A DNA stretch of 64,000 nt from Chryseosolibacter sp964438975 (GTDB lineage Bacteria; Bacteroidota; Bacteroidia; Cytophagales; Cyclobacteriaceae). Position 1 is the first letter of the stretch. Each line of letters begins with the position of its first letter. The translations under genes and the position numbers were made by a program. Of this stretch, positions 34,207 to 43,003 are shown piece after piece. The DNA is taken from NCBI GenBank assembly GCA_964438975.1, contig CAYTMU010000007.1, positions 1 to 64,000 of the forward strand. The letters are read 5' to 3'. Below the pieces are notes generated by a model. The model did no database searches. It saw nothing but the letters and a program-made list of their open reading frames with translations, and had not been told where the DNA came from.

Positions 34207-35982
34207 GTGGAGCGAGAACAGGTTAAGAGCGGCAATATCATCGACTGGTCAGTATTGAAAAGGTTGATGAAGTTCCTCGACCCGTATCGAAGGACTTTTT
34301 ATGGCGTCATTTTCCTGACAATCCTGCTTGGCCTGCTGACACCTGTTCGCCCGATCCTGATCCAATACACGATCGACAACCATGTCGCCTTCGGCGACTA
34401 CGGCGGAATGGTCAACGTCATGCTGTTGCTGCTCGTACTCCTGGTAGTTCATTCGATCGCACAGTACGCACATACGTATCTATCCGGTTGGTTGGGACAA
34501 CACGTTATCCGGGATATACGCACGAAGTTGTACGCGCACATTGTAAACCTTCGGTTGCGGTTCTTCGACAAGACACCAATCGGTCGCCTGGTCACCAGGA
34601 CGATTTCTGATGTGGAAACGCTGGCAGACGTATTCAGTGAAGGACTGGCTGCCATGGCGGGGGATTTGCTTCAAATCGCATTCATCCTTGCATTCATGTT
34701 CTACCAGGATTGGAGACTGGCATTGCTGAGCCTTTCAACCATCCCGTTGCTCCTGATCAGCACGTACATTTTCAAAGAGAAGATCAAAGTCACCTTCAAC
34801 GATGTGCGAAACGCCGTGTCGAATCTGAACACTTTTGTGCAGGAACATCTCACGGGAATGAACATCGTCCAGATATTCGGAAGTGAGAAAACGGAGTTCA
34901 GGAAATTCCAGGCGATCAATCAGGAGCATCGTCATGCAAACCTGCGATCGGTGCTTTACTATTCGATCTATTTTCCCGTTGCCGAGATTATCGCGGCGGC
35001 AGGGATCGGATTGTTGGTGTGGTACGGGGCAAAAGGAGTAATTCACTTTGACCAAACCGGTATCACAGTCGGTAAGCTCATCGCGTTCATCATGTACATT
35101 CAGATGTTCTTCCGCCCGATCCGGATGATCGCCGACCGTTACAATACGCTGCAAATGGGTATCGTCAGCACTTCCCGGATCATGAACCTGCTCGATAACG
35201 AGGAGCATGTACAGAAGACGGGAGCGCACAAACCTGCGGATATCCGCGGTGCGGTTGCATTTGAGGATGTGTGGTTTGCCTATAGCGAAGATCGATATGT
35301 TCTGAAGGATATCAACTTCAAAATTCACGAAGGGGAGACGGTGGCTTTTGTCGGCGCAACGGGTGCAGGAAAATCGTCGATCATCAACCTTCTCAACCGT
35401 TTCTATGAGATCAACAAGGGCGTCATAACCGTTGACGGAGTCGATATCAGGGAATATGAGCTGGGCTTTCTCAGAAAGAATATCGGCGTGGTGTTGCAGG
35501 ATGTTTTTCTTTTTTCCGATACGATCTTCAACAACATCACCCTCGGGAACCCGGACGTCACTGAAGACATGGTGTGGCATGCAGCAGACCTTGTTGGTGC
35601 GCGGCGTTTTATTGAGCGCCTCCCTGGGAAGTTGTCGTATAACGTAATGGAGCGGGGCTCTACCTTATCGGTCGGTCAGCGGCAGTTGATTTCCTTTATC
35701 CGTGCGATGGTTTACAACCCTCGTATCCTGATCCTGGACGAGGCGACATCTTCCGTCGATTCGGAAACGGAGGAGATGATCCAGGGCGCGATTGACAAGA
35801 TGATGCGGGGCCGCACTTCGGTCGTGATCGCGCATCGACTGTCGACGATCCAGAAAGCCGATAAGATAATTGTACTCGATCTCGGCGAAATAAAGGAAGA
35901 AGGACGACACGAGGAATTGCTCGCCCGGGACGGATTCTATGCGTATCTCCACAGGATGCAATACAAGGAGTTTGTCGGGTAG
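34207..35982 (+). CDS. ABC half-exporter with canonical catalytic glutamate
   Basis: A 591-residue exporter with six membrane helices (about 30-310) and an ATPase domain. Walker A is GATGAGKSS (383-391) and Walker B ends LILDEATSSVD with Asp511 and catalytic Glu512. The signature reads LSVGQ (487-491) rather than LSGGQ. That combination, intact Walker B plus altered signature, is what one half of a heterodimeric exporter shows. The matching half is probably the gene at 36783-38573. Start is GTG 34207, six bases after truA. Substrate unknown, probably lipids or drugs. Confidence 0.92.
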   Translation: MEREQVKSGNIIDWSVLKRLMKFLDPYRRTFYGVIFLTILLGLLTPVRPILIQYTIDNHVAFGDYGGMVNVMLLLLVLLVVHSIAQYAHTYLSGWLGQHVIRDIRTKLYAHIVNLRLRFFDKTPIGRLVTRTISDVETLADVFSEGLAAMAGDLLQIAFILAFMFYQDWRLALLSLSTIPLLLISTYIFKEKIKVTFNDVRNAVSNLNTFVQEHLTGMNIVQIFGSEKTEFRKFQAINQEHRHANLRSVLYYSIYFPVAEIIAAAGIGLLVWYGAKGVIHFDQTGITVGKLIAFIMYIQMFFRPIRMIADRYNTLQMGIVSTSRIMNLLDNEEHVQKTGAHKPADIRGAVAFEDVWFAYSEDRYVLKDINFKIHEGETVAFVGATGAGKSSIINLLNRFYEINKGVITVDGVDIREYELGFLRKNIGVVLQDVFLFSDTIFNNITLGNPDVTEDMVWHAADLVGARRFIERLPGKLSYNVMERGSTLSVGQRQLISFIRAMVYNPRILILDEATSSVDSETEEMIQGAIDKMMRGRTSVVIAHRLSTIQKADKIIVLDLGEIKEEGRHEELLARDGFYAYLHRMQYKEFVG

Positions 35983-36037
35983 TCAACTCGCCAAAGCCGT
36001 TTCGCGGCAGGCGTCAAAAAGCATATCTTTACTTTCT

Positions 36038-36760
36038 ATGCGCCTTCTGACTGTCCTGCTTGTTATACCTCTGATCCTCTTGTTACTGGAAGATGCCGGG
36101 GCGCAGCAATCAAGAGTGACAAAAAGATATCATAAACCGATGCCGAAAGTCAAAGGACAAAAGGCCAAGACCATTTGTCCGGTCTTTACTAACAGCCGGT
36201 ACCCGTTTCATGGCCTTGGTGTCAAGCTCGGCGACCCCTTCGCACTGAGCTACAAATTCTACGCTCGCAAACGGGTAGCTGTGGCGGTTGATTTCGGAAA
36301 GGCCGCCAGTGGCTTGTACAGCGATTACTTTCGTGGAAAGTTCGATACCTATGCGGCGAGTGATACATTTCCGTCTGCAGAATCGCGACTGGCTTATATC
36401 GGCCACCGGGTGAGATCTGATCTCGTGGGAGAAGTAAAGGTATTATATCACATCGATGCCAGCCGGTTCTCGGACGGACTTCAATTGTACGCGGGGGTAG
36501 GATGGGAATGGAAGAAGAGTGAGATCAGCTATGATTATGAATACCGGACCGACACCGGCGCACAACGCGAGGATCCATTCGGGTCTTTTAACCGCACGCG
36601 GGTGACGATGGGCCCGCAGGTCGTCGCGGGTATGGAATACTCGTACTTCACTATTCCCCTCTCGGCGTTTATGGAAGTAGAATACTTTGCGGACTTCCAG
36701 GCTGATCCTGGTTGGCGGAAACTCCAGGGTGGAGTTGGCCTCCGCTATATTTTTCAATAA
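36038..36760 (+). CDS. Outer-membrane beta-barrel-like protein
   Basis: A 240-residue exported protein. The signal peptide is MRLLTVLLVIPLILLLLEDAGA. It has repeated amphipathic beta-strands (ALSYKFYARKRVAVAVDFG, VKVLYHIDAS, LQLYAGVGWEWKKSEISYDYEY) and ends LQGGVGLRYIFQ with a C-terminal aromatic residue. These traits fit an eight-stranded outer-membrane barrel. The start at 36038 replaces a longer in-frame opening that overlaps the ABC gene. TATCTTTA, one base off the -7 consensus, lies just upstream. It lies between two convergent ABC half-exporter genes. Confidence 0.78.
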   Translation: MRLLTVLLVIPLILLLLEDAGAQQSRVTKRYHKPMPKVKGQKAKTICPVFTNSRYPFHGLGVKLGDPFALSYKFYARKRVAVAVDFGKAASGLYSDYFRGKFDTYAASDTFPSAESRLAYIGHRVRSDLVGEVKVLYHIDASRFSDGLQLYAGVGWEWKKSEISYDYEYRTDTGAQREDPFGSFNRTRVTMGPQVVAGMEYSYFTIPLSAFMEVEYFADFQADPGWRKLQGGVGLRYIFQ

Positions 36761-36782
36761 CGATTGGAGGCATCACCCTGCG

Positions 36783-38573
36783 TCAGTTCTCGGCGCGCTC
36801 TTCGATTTGCCCCTGCTTCTCGAACAGGTCGCGGTACATGCCGTCCTGCTCAATGAGCGAATCATGAGTACCCACTTCGATAATCCGACCGTCGACGAGC
36901 ACGACAATCTTGTTGGCGAGTTTCGCCGAGGACACGCGGTGGGAAACAATGATCGTTGTCCTCCCCTGCATGATCCGCTTCAGGCTGTTGAGAATGGTAT
37001 TTTCTGTTTTTGTATCAACTGCGGAGAGTGCGTCATCCAGCATCAGTATCTTCGGTTGCCGAACAATGGCGCGTGCGATAGAAACTCTTTGTTTTTGGCC
37101 GCCGGAGAGTGTAATGCCACGTTCACCGATCCGCGTGTCGAACCCCTGCGGGAATGCGCGAATATTATCATACACATCCGCGTCTTTCGCCGCCTGATGA
37201 ATGGCACTTTCATCGGGATTTTCCAGGCCGAAGCCGATGTTGTTGTAAATGGTGTCGCTGAACAAGAACACGTCCTGTGGAACGTAGCCAATCTGGCTTC
37301 GCAAACTACTCAGGCTGTAATGTTTGATGGGAATATCGTCTACGAGGACGTCACCTTCCGGGACATCATAAAGACGTGAGATCAGGTTCGTGATGGTGCT
37401 CTTGCCGGAACCAGTCGTGCCGATGATTGCCAGCGACTCACCGGGGTTGACCGTAAACGAAATATTATTGAGTGCTTTGATCCCGGTGTCGGGGTATGTA
37501 AATGATACATTGCGAAACTCGATCTTCCCTTCGATCTCGCTGACGATATCCTTTTCCGATACGATATCCGACTCCGTTCGCAGGAACTCATTGATCCGTT
37601 TCTGCGACGCTTCCGCGCGTTGCACGAGACTGGTCGTCCAACCAAGAGAGGTAACGGGCCAGGTAAGGAGGTTGACATAAATGATGAATTCGGCGATGTT
37701 TCCAAGGGTGAGAGCGCCATTGATTACCAGAGCACTACCGGCGTAAACGGTCAGGATAGTGCTTAGGCCAATAAGGCCCATTATCAAAGGGAAGAACAGT
37801 GACTGGACAACGGTGAGTTTCATCGACTGATCTTTATAGCTCTCGCTCTCCTGGGAAAATTTCTCAATCGATTCGTGTTCGCGGTTGAACGACTTCAGAA
37901 CACGGATACCGCTGAAAGCTTCCTGCACAAAGGTAGAGAGCTTAGACTGGCTTCGTTGTATTTCTTCCGAACGCTTCTCAATTGTATTGTTTACAAGGAA
38001 GATGCTGATAGATAATAGGGGAAGCGGACTAAGGGCGTACAGGGTCAGCGTTGGACTGATGCGGATCATAAAGGGGATCAACAAAAGGAATAATGTCACC
38101 AGGGTGATGCCGTACATGATCGCTGGTCCGAGATACATCCGAACCCGGCTCACGTCCTCAGAAATGCGATTCATCAGATCGCCGGTATTGTTGCGCCGGT
38201 AAAAACTTAGCGGTAATGTCTGGTAATGTGCAAAGACCTCGTTCTTGAGGTCGTATTCGACGTGCCTCGACATTACGATGAGCGTCTGCCTGACGAGGTA
38301 CAGAAATACTCCGCGTAGCAATGCCATCAGAAGGATGAGTCCTGCGTAGACGAGAATTGCGAACGCGAAGACCTGGAAAAAATTGTTCTGGAGATCGAGG
38401 CCGGAGAACGAATTGTAAATCTGGATGTTCGCGACGATCAGGTCAATGGAGTGCCTGACAAGGGGGCCCGGTAGTATCTGGAAAGCATTCGAGATGATCA
38501 CAAAAACAGTTCCGAAGACCAGGAGCCACTTGTATTTGAGAAGATATTTATTGAGATACCGGAGTTCTTTCAT
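36783..38573 (-). CDS. ABC half-exporter with degenerate Walker B
   Basis: A 596-residue exporter with six membrane helices and an ATPase domain. Walker A is GTTGSGKST, the signature is canonical LSGGQ (489-493), but Walker B ends LMLDDALSAVD, with Asp514 in place of the catalytic glutamate. A degenerate Walker B with an intact signature is the complement of the exporter at 34207-35982. The ATG at 38573 (MKELRYLNKYLLKYK) is chosen over one 17 codons upstream. It converges with the barrel gene, with 22 bases between stops. Confidence 0.92.
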   Translation of the reverse strand: MKELRYLNKYLLKYKWLLVFGTVFVIISNAFQILPGPLVRHSIDLIVANIQIYNSFSGLDLQNNFFQVFAFAILVYAGLILLMALLRGVFLYLVRQTLIVMSRHVEYDLKNEVFAHYQTLPLSFYRRNNTGDLMNRISEDVSRVRMYLGPAIMYGITLVTLFLLLIPFMIRISPTLTLYALSPLPLLSISIFLVNNTIEKRSEEIQRSQSKLSTFVQEAFSGIRVLKSFNREHESIEKFSQESESYKDQSMKLTVVQSLFFPLIMGLIGLSTILTVYAGSALVINGALTLGNIAEFIIYVNLLTWPVTSLGWTTSLVQRAEASQKRINEFLRTESDIVSEKDIVSEIEGKIEFRNVSFTYPDTGIKALNNISFTVNPGESLAIIGTTGSGKSTITNLISRLYDVPEGDVLVDDIPIKHYSLSSLRSQIGYVPQDVFLFSDTIYNNIGFGLENPDESAIHQAAKDADVYDNIRAFPQGFDTRIGERGITLSGGQKQRVSIARAIVRQPKILMLDDALSAVDTKTENTILNSLKRIMQGRTTIIVSHRVSSAKLANKIVVLVDGRIIEVGTHDSLIEQDGMYRDLFEKQGQIEERAEN

Positions 38574-38819
38574 GTCAATGGATTCCTTCCGTCGGACAGT
38601 TAGCCAGCCGGACAGTGCCTGCAAAGCAAACTATAAAAAACTGGTTAAAGCAGCGCGGCGATGATAAAATTTGGCCATCTAACAGGAAACGAAAATAAGC
38701 CGCAAAAGTTTACGCAAACGTTTGAATGACACCATCTTTGCGTGAGTGTGCGCGGTGGAGTGACGTGGCCAAACGGCAAATTGTCGACGCCTTGTTAGGG
38801 GAATACACCACAGGATGCG

Positions 38820-38827
38820 TACTTTTG
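38820..38827 (+). promoter_or_regulatory. Exact -7 box TACTTTTG upstream of nusB
   Basis: Matches TAnnTTTG, 31 bases upstream of the nusB ATG. A TTG lies 25 bases upstream of it (38792-38794). The divergent 285-base gap also holds a 10-bp palindrome CAAACGTTTG (38715-38724) of unclear meaning. Confidence 0.45.
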
Positions 38828-38858
38828 CGTGTCGCCGGATTTAACAACGTTCTTTAAC

Positions 38859-39995
38859 ATGCTGAACAGAAGAAGTCTTCGGATCAAAGTGATGCAAAGC
38901 CTGTTTGCATTGCAGCAATGCAAGGATGCAACGTATGATTTGTGTCTCGAGAGGGTAACCAGCGATTTCGCGCCAGACCTCAATTCCATGGAGGTGCAGG
39001 ACAAACCCTTGCTACAGCAGCAAAAGAAAGAAGCCCTCAAGTTGTTCGGCAAGGCGTTCAACGAAGGCCAGCCAGCCGACCATGACGATGACAAGGTGAA
39101 ACAGTCGGTTCTGAAGGCGCTGCAGTATTACAAGGATCAGATCAAGAAAGACAAGGATTTCTTCCGCAAGAATCTGATCGTTGAAGTGGAAAAGCTATAC
39201 GATCACTATATCGCAACCCTTAGTCTGGTCACAGTGTTTGCTGAGTTGGCGGAAGCTGACAAGAAACTGAGTCACACGAACTTTGTGAACAACGCCTGGA
39301 TCCGGGCGCTGAAAAATAGTGAGGCTCTCAGGAAAGATGCGCTTCGACTTGGCCGTACCTGGCAGAATCACGCCGTCGATGTGCGACAATGGTTCAGAGA
39401 TGTGGTCCGCCTGGACAACGAATACCTGAACTATCTCGACCGGAAGAACCCCTCCGTCGAGGAACAGAAGAAATTCATAAACCACCTGTTCAGAAAAGTG
39501 ATCTTCGGAAAGACGGTGATCAATGACTTTTACGAAGAAGAGGTACTCCGTTGGGCGGAAGACAAAGACATTGTAAAGGCATTGGTTGAGAAGACGGTTA
39601 AATCGTACGAACCGAACTCGGGAAAAGACATCGCTTTACATACTCTTTCACTGAACTGGGAAGAGGACAGGGATTTCATTGAAACTCTTTACAATGGGGC
39701 CACCGATCTCGAACCCCATCACCGTGAACTTATTGCCAGCAACACGAGAAATTGGGAGGTTGAGCGGCTGCCGTTGACCGACCGTATCATTCTGGAGATG
39801 TCGATATCCGAACTTCTGAGCTTTCCGAACATCCCAGTAAAAGTGACAATCAACGAATATATCGAGCTGGCGAAGATGTATAGCACACCAAAAAGCCGGA
39901 ATTTCATAAATGGTATTCTGGACGTGATTGCGAAGGAACTGGTGGAATCCGGCGAAATAAAGAAAAGCGGCCGCGGCCTGATTGACAATAAATAG
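38859..39995 (+). CDS. nusB: Transcription antitermination factor NusB, long form
   Basis: NusB binds boxA RNA with NusE (S10) and supports rRNA antitermination. This protein has 378 residues, much longer than the roughly 140 of E. coli NusB. The start (MLNRRSLRIKVMQSLFALQQC) resembles a NusB helix, but the recognisable NusB core is at the C-terminus: LERLPLTDRIILEMSISELL-like VERLPLTDRIILEMSI, then FPNIPVKVTINEYIELAKMYSTPKSRNFINGILD. Long forms are usual in Bacteroidota. It heads the cluster that runs to coaE. Confidence 0.93.
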   Translation: MLNRRSLRIKVMQSLFALQQCKDATYDLCLERVTSDFAPDLNSMEVQDKPLLQQQKKEALKLFGKAFNEGQPADHDDDKVKQSVLKALQYYKDQIKKDKDFFRKNLIVEVEKLYDHYIATLSLVTVFAELAEADKKLSHTNFVNNAWIRALKNSEALRKDALRLGRTWQNHAVDVRQWFRDVVRLDNEYLNYLDRKNPSVEEQKKFINHLFRKVIFGKTVINDFYEEEVLRWAEDKDIVKALVEKTVKSYEPNSGKDIALHTLSLNWEEDRDFIETLYNGATDLEPHHRELIASNTRNWEVERLPLTDRIILEMSISELLSFPNIPVKVTINEYIELAKMYSTPKSRNFINGILDVIAKELVESGEIKKSGRGLIDNK

Positions 39996-40014
39996 GCGCC
40001 AAGCCGTATATTTG
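39982..40014 (+). promoter_or_regulatory. Promoter upstream of the YtxH gene
   Basis: TTG (39982-39984), a 22-base spacer and TATATTTG (40007-40014), an exact -7 match. It overlaps the end of nusB and could give the YtxH-DUF1573 pair a promoter of its own. The predicted leader is about 50 bases. Confidence 0.5.
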
Positions 40015-40070
40015 TCAAAAAGCATCAAAAGCTTGAAATTGAGTGTGAACCATAATAATTTTGGCTGCCT

Positions 40071-40379
40071 ATGAGCAAAAAGGGAGGAAACACGCTGCTG
40101 GCATTTCTGGTAGGAGCGGCTACCGGCGCAATATTGGGTATTCTATATGCCCCTGATAAGGGGTCCAATACACGCGAGAAACTCTCGTATCAATTGGACA
40201 AATACCGTGGCATGCTCCAGGAGGTGATCAATGATTTCGTCTCCGGAAAGGAGACTCCGCTGACTTCCGAAGCAAAATCGCAAGGGCAGAAGGTAGTGGA
40301 TGAGGCCAAGACGAAGGCTGAGAGACTTCTGGAAGACGTGGATGAACTTTTATTGCAAATACGAGGTAAGAAGAACTAG
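40071..40379 (+). CDS. YtxH-like small membrane protein
   Basis: A 102-residue protein with one N-terminal glycine-rich membrane helix (LLAFLVGAATGAILGILYAPDKG), the typical YtxH start. A helical coiled-coil-like part follows (TREKLSYQLDKYRGMLQEV ... AKTKAERLLEDVDELLLQI). The family is often stress-related; no function is proven. It is followed by the DUF1573 lipoprotein after 13 bases. Confidence 0.85.
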   Translation: MSKKGGNTLLAFLVGAATGAILGILYAPDKGSNTREKLSYQLDKYRGMLQEVINDFVSGKETPLTSEAKSQGQKVVDEAKTKAERLLEDVDELLLQIRGKKN

Positions 40380-40392
40380 AATTGTGATTGCT

Positions 40393-40932
40393 ATGAAAAT
40401 GTGGACAAAGGTATTTATGATTTGCGCCCTGGCGGCGGTATTTACTTCCTGTAAGGATAGAAATGCAGAAAAGAAAATTGCTGAGTTGGAAAGCAGGCTG
40501 GCTGAACTCGAAGGGAAAAAACCCATCAGCCCTGCAATCACTCCGACCGTCCAGCCGATCTCCGAAGAAAAACCCGAGGGCCCTCTTCCCAAAATCAATT
40601 TTGAGAAGATCGATCATGATTTCGGGACTATTCCGGAAGGACAAGTGGTCGAGCATACCTACAAGTTTCAGAACACAGGGGAAGCGCCCCTGATCATCCA
40701 GAGTGCACAAGGGTCCTGCGGATGTACAGCATCGGATTGGACGAAGACGCCCATACCGGTTGGTGGAACGGGTTTCGTGACCGCGAAATTTGACACGAAT
40801 GGCCGCCCGAATATCCAGAACAAAACTGTAACAGTTACTGCCAATACTTATCCGAAACAGTCGGTTCTCCGATTCAAAGCAATGGTTACGCCGAAAGCTG
40901 ATGCCGGTGCGAATGGTCCGGTGAAAAGATAA
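40393..40932 (+). CDS. DUF1573 lipoprotein
   Basis: A 179-residue exported protein with a lipoprotein-type signal (MKMWTKVFMICALAAVFTSC, Cys20). A short coiled-coil follows (NAEKKIAELESRLAELEGK) and then a DUF1573 domain: IDHDFGTIPEGQVVEHTYKFQNTGEAPLIIQSAQGSCGCTASD. DUF1573 is an Ig-like domain common in Bacteroidota exported proteins. The SCGCT motif is a hallmark of the family. An intrinsic terminator follows 20 bases after the stop. Confidence 0.9.
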   Translation: MKMWTKVFMICALAAVFTSCKDRNAEKKIAELESRLAELEGKKPISPAITPTVQPISEEKPEGPLPKINFEKIDHDFGTIPEGQVVEHTYKFQNTGEAPLIIQSAQGSCGCTASDWTKTPIPVGGTGFVTAKFDTNGRPNIQNKTVTVTANTYPKQSVLRFKAMVTPKADAGANGPVKR

Positions 40933-40951
40933 GGTTCAGGAGATCATTGAA

Positions 40952-40986
40952 GAAAGCCCGGACATAAGCCGGGCTTTCGTTTTTTC
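40952..40986 (+). terminator. Intrinsic terminator after the DUF1573 gene
   Basis: A perfect 10-bp stem GAAAGCCCGG / CCGGGCTTTC with a 7-base loop, followed by GTTTTTT. This is a textbook rho-independent terminator. It separates the YtxH-DUF1573 pair from yajC. Confidence 0.92.
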
Positions 40987-41013
40987 GCGTGATTATTAAT
41001 TCGCCAAATGGTT

Positions 41014-41021
41014 TAACTTTG
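41014..41021 (+). promoter_or_regulatory. Exact -7 box TAACTTTG upstream of yajC
   Basis: Matches TAnnTTTG, 22 bases before the yajC ATG and 28 bases after the terminator. No TTG is present at the usual -33 distance. Confidence 0.5.
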
Positions 41022-41043
41022 ACCCCTGATTAACTTAAATATT

Positions 41044-41361
41044 ATGCTATCCATTCTTCTACAAGCTTCCCCCGGTGGCTTCGGCGGTGTTTCCCAACAG
41101 CTGATTTTCTTTGGTGCGATTATCCTTATCTTCTATTTCTTTATGATCCGGCCTCAACAAAAGAAGGCAAAGGACCAAAAGAAATTCATCGAGGACATCA
41201 AGAAAGGAGACTATGTAATAACCATCGGTGGTGCCCACGGTACGGTCGGAGAAATTGAAGGAGATACATTTATCCTTGAAGTCGAGCGCGGCGGACGGAT
41301 TCGGTTTAACAAGTCGGCTGTCTCCCTGGATGCGACTCGCGCATGGAATAACAAGAAATAG
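41044..41361 (+). CDS. yajC: Preprotein translocase subunit YajC
   Basis: A 105-residue single-pass inner-membrane protein associated with SecDF. One membrane helix (about 20-39, LIFFGAIILIFYFFMIRPQQKKAKDQKKF) with the YajC signature IRPQQKK is followed by a soluble part, DYVITIGGAHGTVGEIEGDTFILEV. It is the first gene after the terminator and starts a unit with the YbbR gene and coaE. Confidence 0.95.
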   Translation: MLSILLQASPGGFGGVSQQLIFFGAIILIFYFFMIRPQQKKAKDQKKFIEDIKKGDYVITIGGAHGTVGEIEGDTFILEVERGGRIRFNKSAVSLDATRAWNNKK

Positions 41362-41402
41362 GACGCCGCTGGTGCCGGGCGGAGACCGCTACTACATCGG
41401 CG

Positions 41403-42347
41403 ATGAGAGTACTCAACACGATATTCAATATCCTCCGCTTCAACCAGAGAAACTGGAAAGCTGTTGTGTTATGTGTTGTAACGGCAACGATTTTCTGGTG
41501 CTTCAACGCGCTTAACAAGACCTATACCACCAACATCAGTTTTCCACTGGCGTTTGAATACGATCAACAGAGCTTTATACCCGTAGGCTCGATGCCGGAG
41601 AACGTTCGATTGAATGTAACAGGTAACGGTTGGGAACTCTTCAAACGCAGTACGGGTGTCAAGTATGATCCGCTTGAGATTCCACTGGAACATCCCGGCG
41701 ACGTGAAGAAAATTGTGGGTAATGGTCTGAAATTCACCTTCACGAATCAGCTCGGTGGTCTTGAGATCAATCATGTGCTCAGCGACACCATTTACCTTGA
41801 CCTGGAACCGAGGGTCGGTCGATGGTTGCAGATCACGACGGACTCGCTCCAACATAATCTCAAGAATAACTTTGCACTGGTCAGCGATGTCGGAGTCGCG
41901 CCTGACTCGGCCTACGTCGAAGGACCGCGCCGGCTGGTGGAAAACCTGAGAGAGCCGTTCGTCCTGACGATTCCGCAGCGCAACATCGACAATGCGTACG
42001 CGGAGAACATCAGTATTGAACTACCGCACCGAGAGCTCATGACAGTGGCCCCGCCGGTCGTATCTGTCAGGTTTGACGTCGACGAGATGCTCACTGTCGA
42101 GGATTCCGTTCGCCTTGTTCTTGAAAATATCCCCCCCAATGTCTCTCAGGTAATGATGGCCGGTAAGGTACCGGTGGTGGTCTCCGTACCGAAGCGCTTT
42201 CTCGGGAGATTGAGATCTGACTCGGTCCGTGCGGTTCTCAATCTCGGCGGCTTTAGCGGGGGCACGCGAAAAATTGTTCCGGAGGTGAAAGGACTTCCCC
42301 CATACACTACTACCGTAAAGGTGGACTCCGTTGTCGTGAATTTGTAA
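41403..42347 (+). CDS. YbbR-domain protein
   Basis: A 314-residue protein with an N-terminal membrane helix (residues 20-38, AVVLCVVTATIFWCFNALN) and repeated YbbR-like beta-domains: LPLAF-like SFPLAFEY, then VRLNVTGNGWELFKRS, VAPDSAYVEGPRRLVEN and KVPVVVSVPKRF. In Bacillus the CdaR (YbbR) protein regulates the diadenylate cyclase CdaA, but no cyclase gene is next to this one, so that role is not supported here. Four bases separate it from coaE. Confidence 0.82.
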   Translation: MRVLNTIFNILRFNQRNWKAVVLCVVTATIFWCFNALNKTYTTNISFPLAFEYDQQSFIPVGSMPENVRLNVTGNGWELFKRSTGVKYDPLEIPLEHPGDVKKIVGNGLKFTFTNQLGGLEINHVLSDTIYLDLEPRVGRWLQITTDSLQHNLKNNFALVSDVGVAPDSAYVEGPRRLVENLREPFVLTIPQRNIDNAYAENISIELPHRELMTVAPPVVSVRFDVDEMLTVEDSVRLVLENIPPNVSQVMMAGKVPVVVSVPKRFLGRLRSDSVRAVLNLGGFSGGTRKIVPEVKGLPPYTTTVKVDSVVVNL

Positions 42348-42351
42348 CCGG

Positions 42352-42951
42352 TTGGGAAACATACTCCAAATAGGGATCACAGGTGGAATCGGTTCGGGTA
42401 AGTCTCTGATATGTAAGATATTCTCGCAGCTGGGTGTGCCTGTCTATGACGCGGACAGCCATGCGAAAGCACTAATGACCACCGATGGAATACTGGTCTC
42501 CCAAATCAAAAAAGAATTCGGTGATTTGTCCTATCACCCGGATGGTAGTCTCAACCGGGAGTGGCTTGCCACCCATGTGTTTTCCAATGAGGTTGAGTTG
42601 CAGAAACTGAATGGGCTGGTTCATCCGCGGGTAGCTGTCGACTATAGTAATTGGGTCGAGATGCAGGCGGATACTCCTTATGTGTTGAAGGAGGCGGCCT
42701 TGTTGTATGAGTCAGGTTCGTATCGTCTTCTCGATAAGATCATAGTTGTTTCGGCACCTGAAGAACTCCGTCAAGCACGGGTCTTGAAACGCGATCCCCA
42801 CCGGACCGTCGAGCAATTTCGGGAGATTGTCGAAAAGCAGCTTCCGGAGGACGAGAAAGTGAGTCGTGCTGATTACATTATCACGAATGATGATGTAACA
42901 CCGGTAGTACCGCAGGTTCTCAAGCTTCACGAAGAATTCAACAAGCTTTGA
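42352..42951 (+). CDS. coaE: Dephospho-CoA kinase
   Basis: Phosphorylates dephospho-CoA in the last step of coenzyme A synthesis. The P-loop is GITGGIGSGKS (residues 8-18), followed by VPVYDADSHAKALM with the conserved substrate Asp-Ala-Asp. LVHPRVAVDY and LLYESG are further family blocks. No ATG precedes the P-loop in frame, so TTG 42352 is the start, four bases after the YbbR gene. It ends about 50 bases before the RND adaptor gene. Confidence 0.94.
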   Translation: MGNILQIGITGGIGSGKSLICKIFSQLGVPVYDADSHAKALMTTDGILVSQIKKEFGDLSYHPDGSLNREWLATHVFSNEVELQKLNGLVHPRVAVDYSNWVEMQADTPYVLKEAALLYESGSYRLLDKIIVVSAPEELRQARVLKRDPHRTVEQFREIVEKQLPEDEKVSRADYIITNDDVTPVVPQVLKLHEEFNKL

Positions 42952-43003
42952 GGCTTGAACCGGGTCCGGCGAAACGGTGTTAAAAAATTCAAGTACAATC
43001 AAT

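Noticed and set aside
34735..35580. Minus-strand frame of 281 codons inside the ABC exporter
   Set aside because: Antisense to the ATPase domain; composition is rich in His and Asp as expected for an antisense frame.
36687..37379. Plus-strand frame of 230 codons inside the second ABC exporter
   Set aside because: Antisense to the ATPase region of the minus-strand gene; no independent support.
37865..37875. Another CAATCGATT copy like the susC operators
   Set aside because: It lies inside the ABC exporter coding sequence and is not extended to the 18-bp symmetric form.
38715..38724. Palindrome CAAACGTTTG in the gap upstream of nusB
   Set aside because: Only 10 bp and a single copy; too short to call an operator without further evidence.
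41403..42347. Diadenylate-cyclase regulator (CdaR) role for the YbbR gene
   Set aside because: No cyclase gene is adjacent; the domain alone does not prove it.
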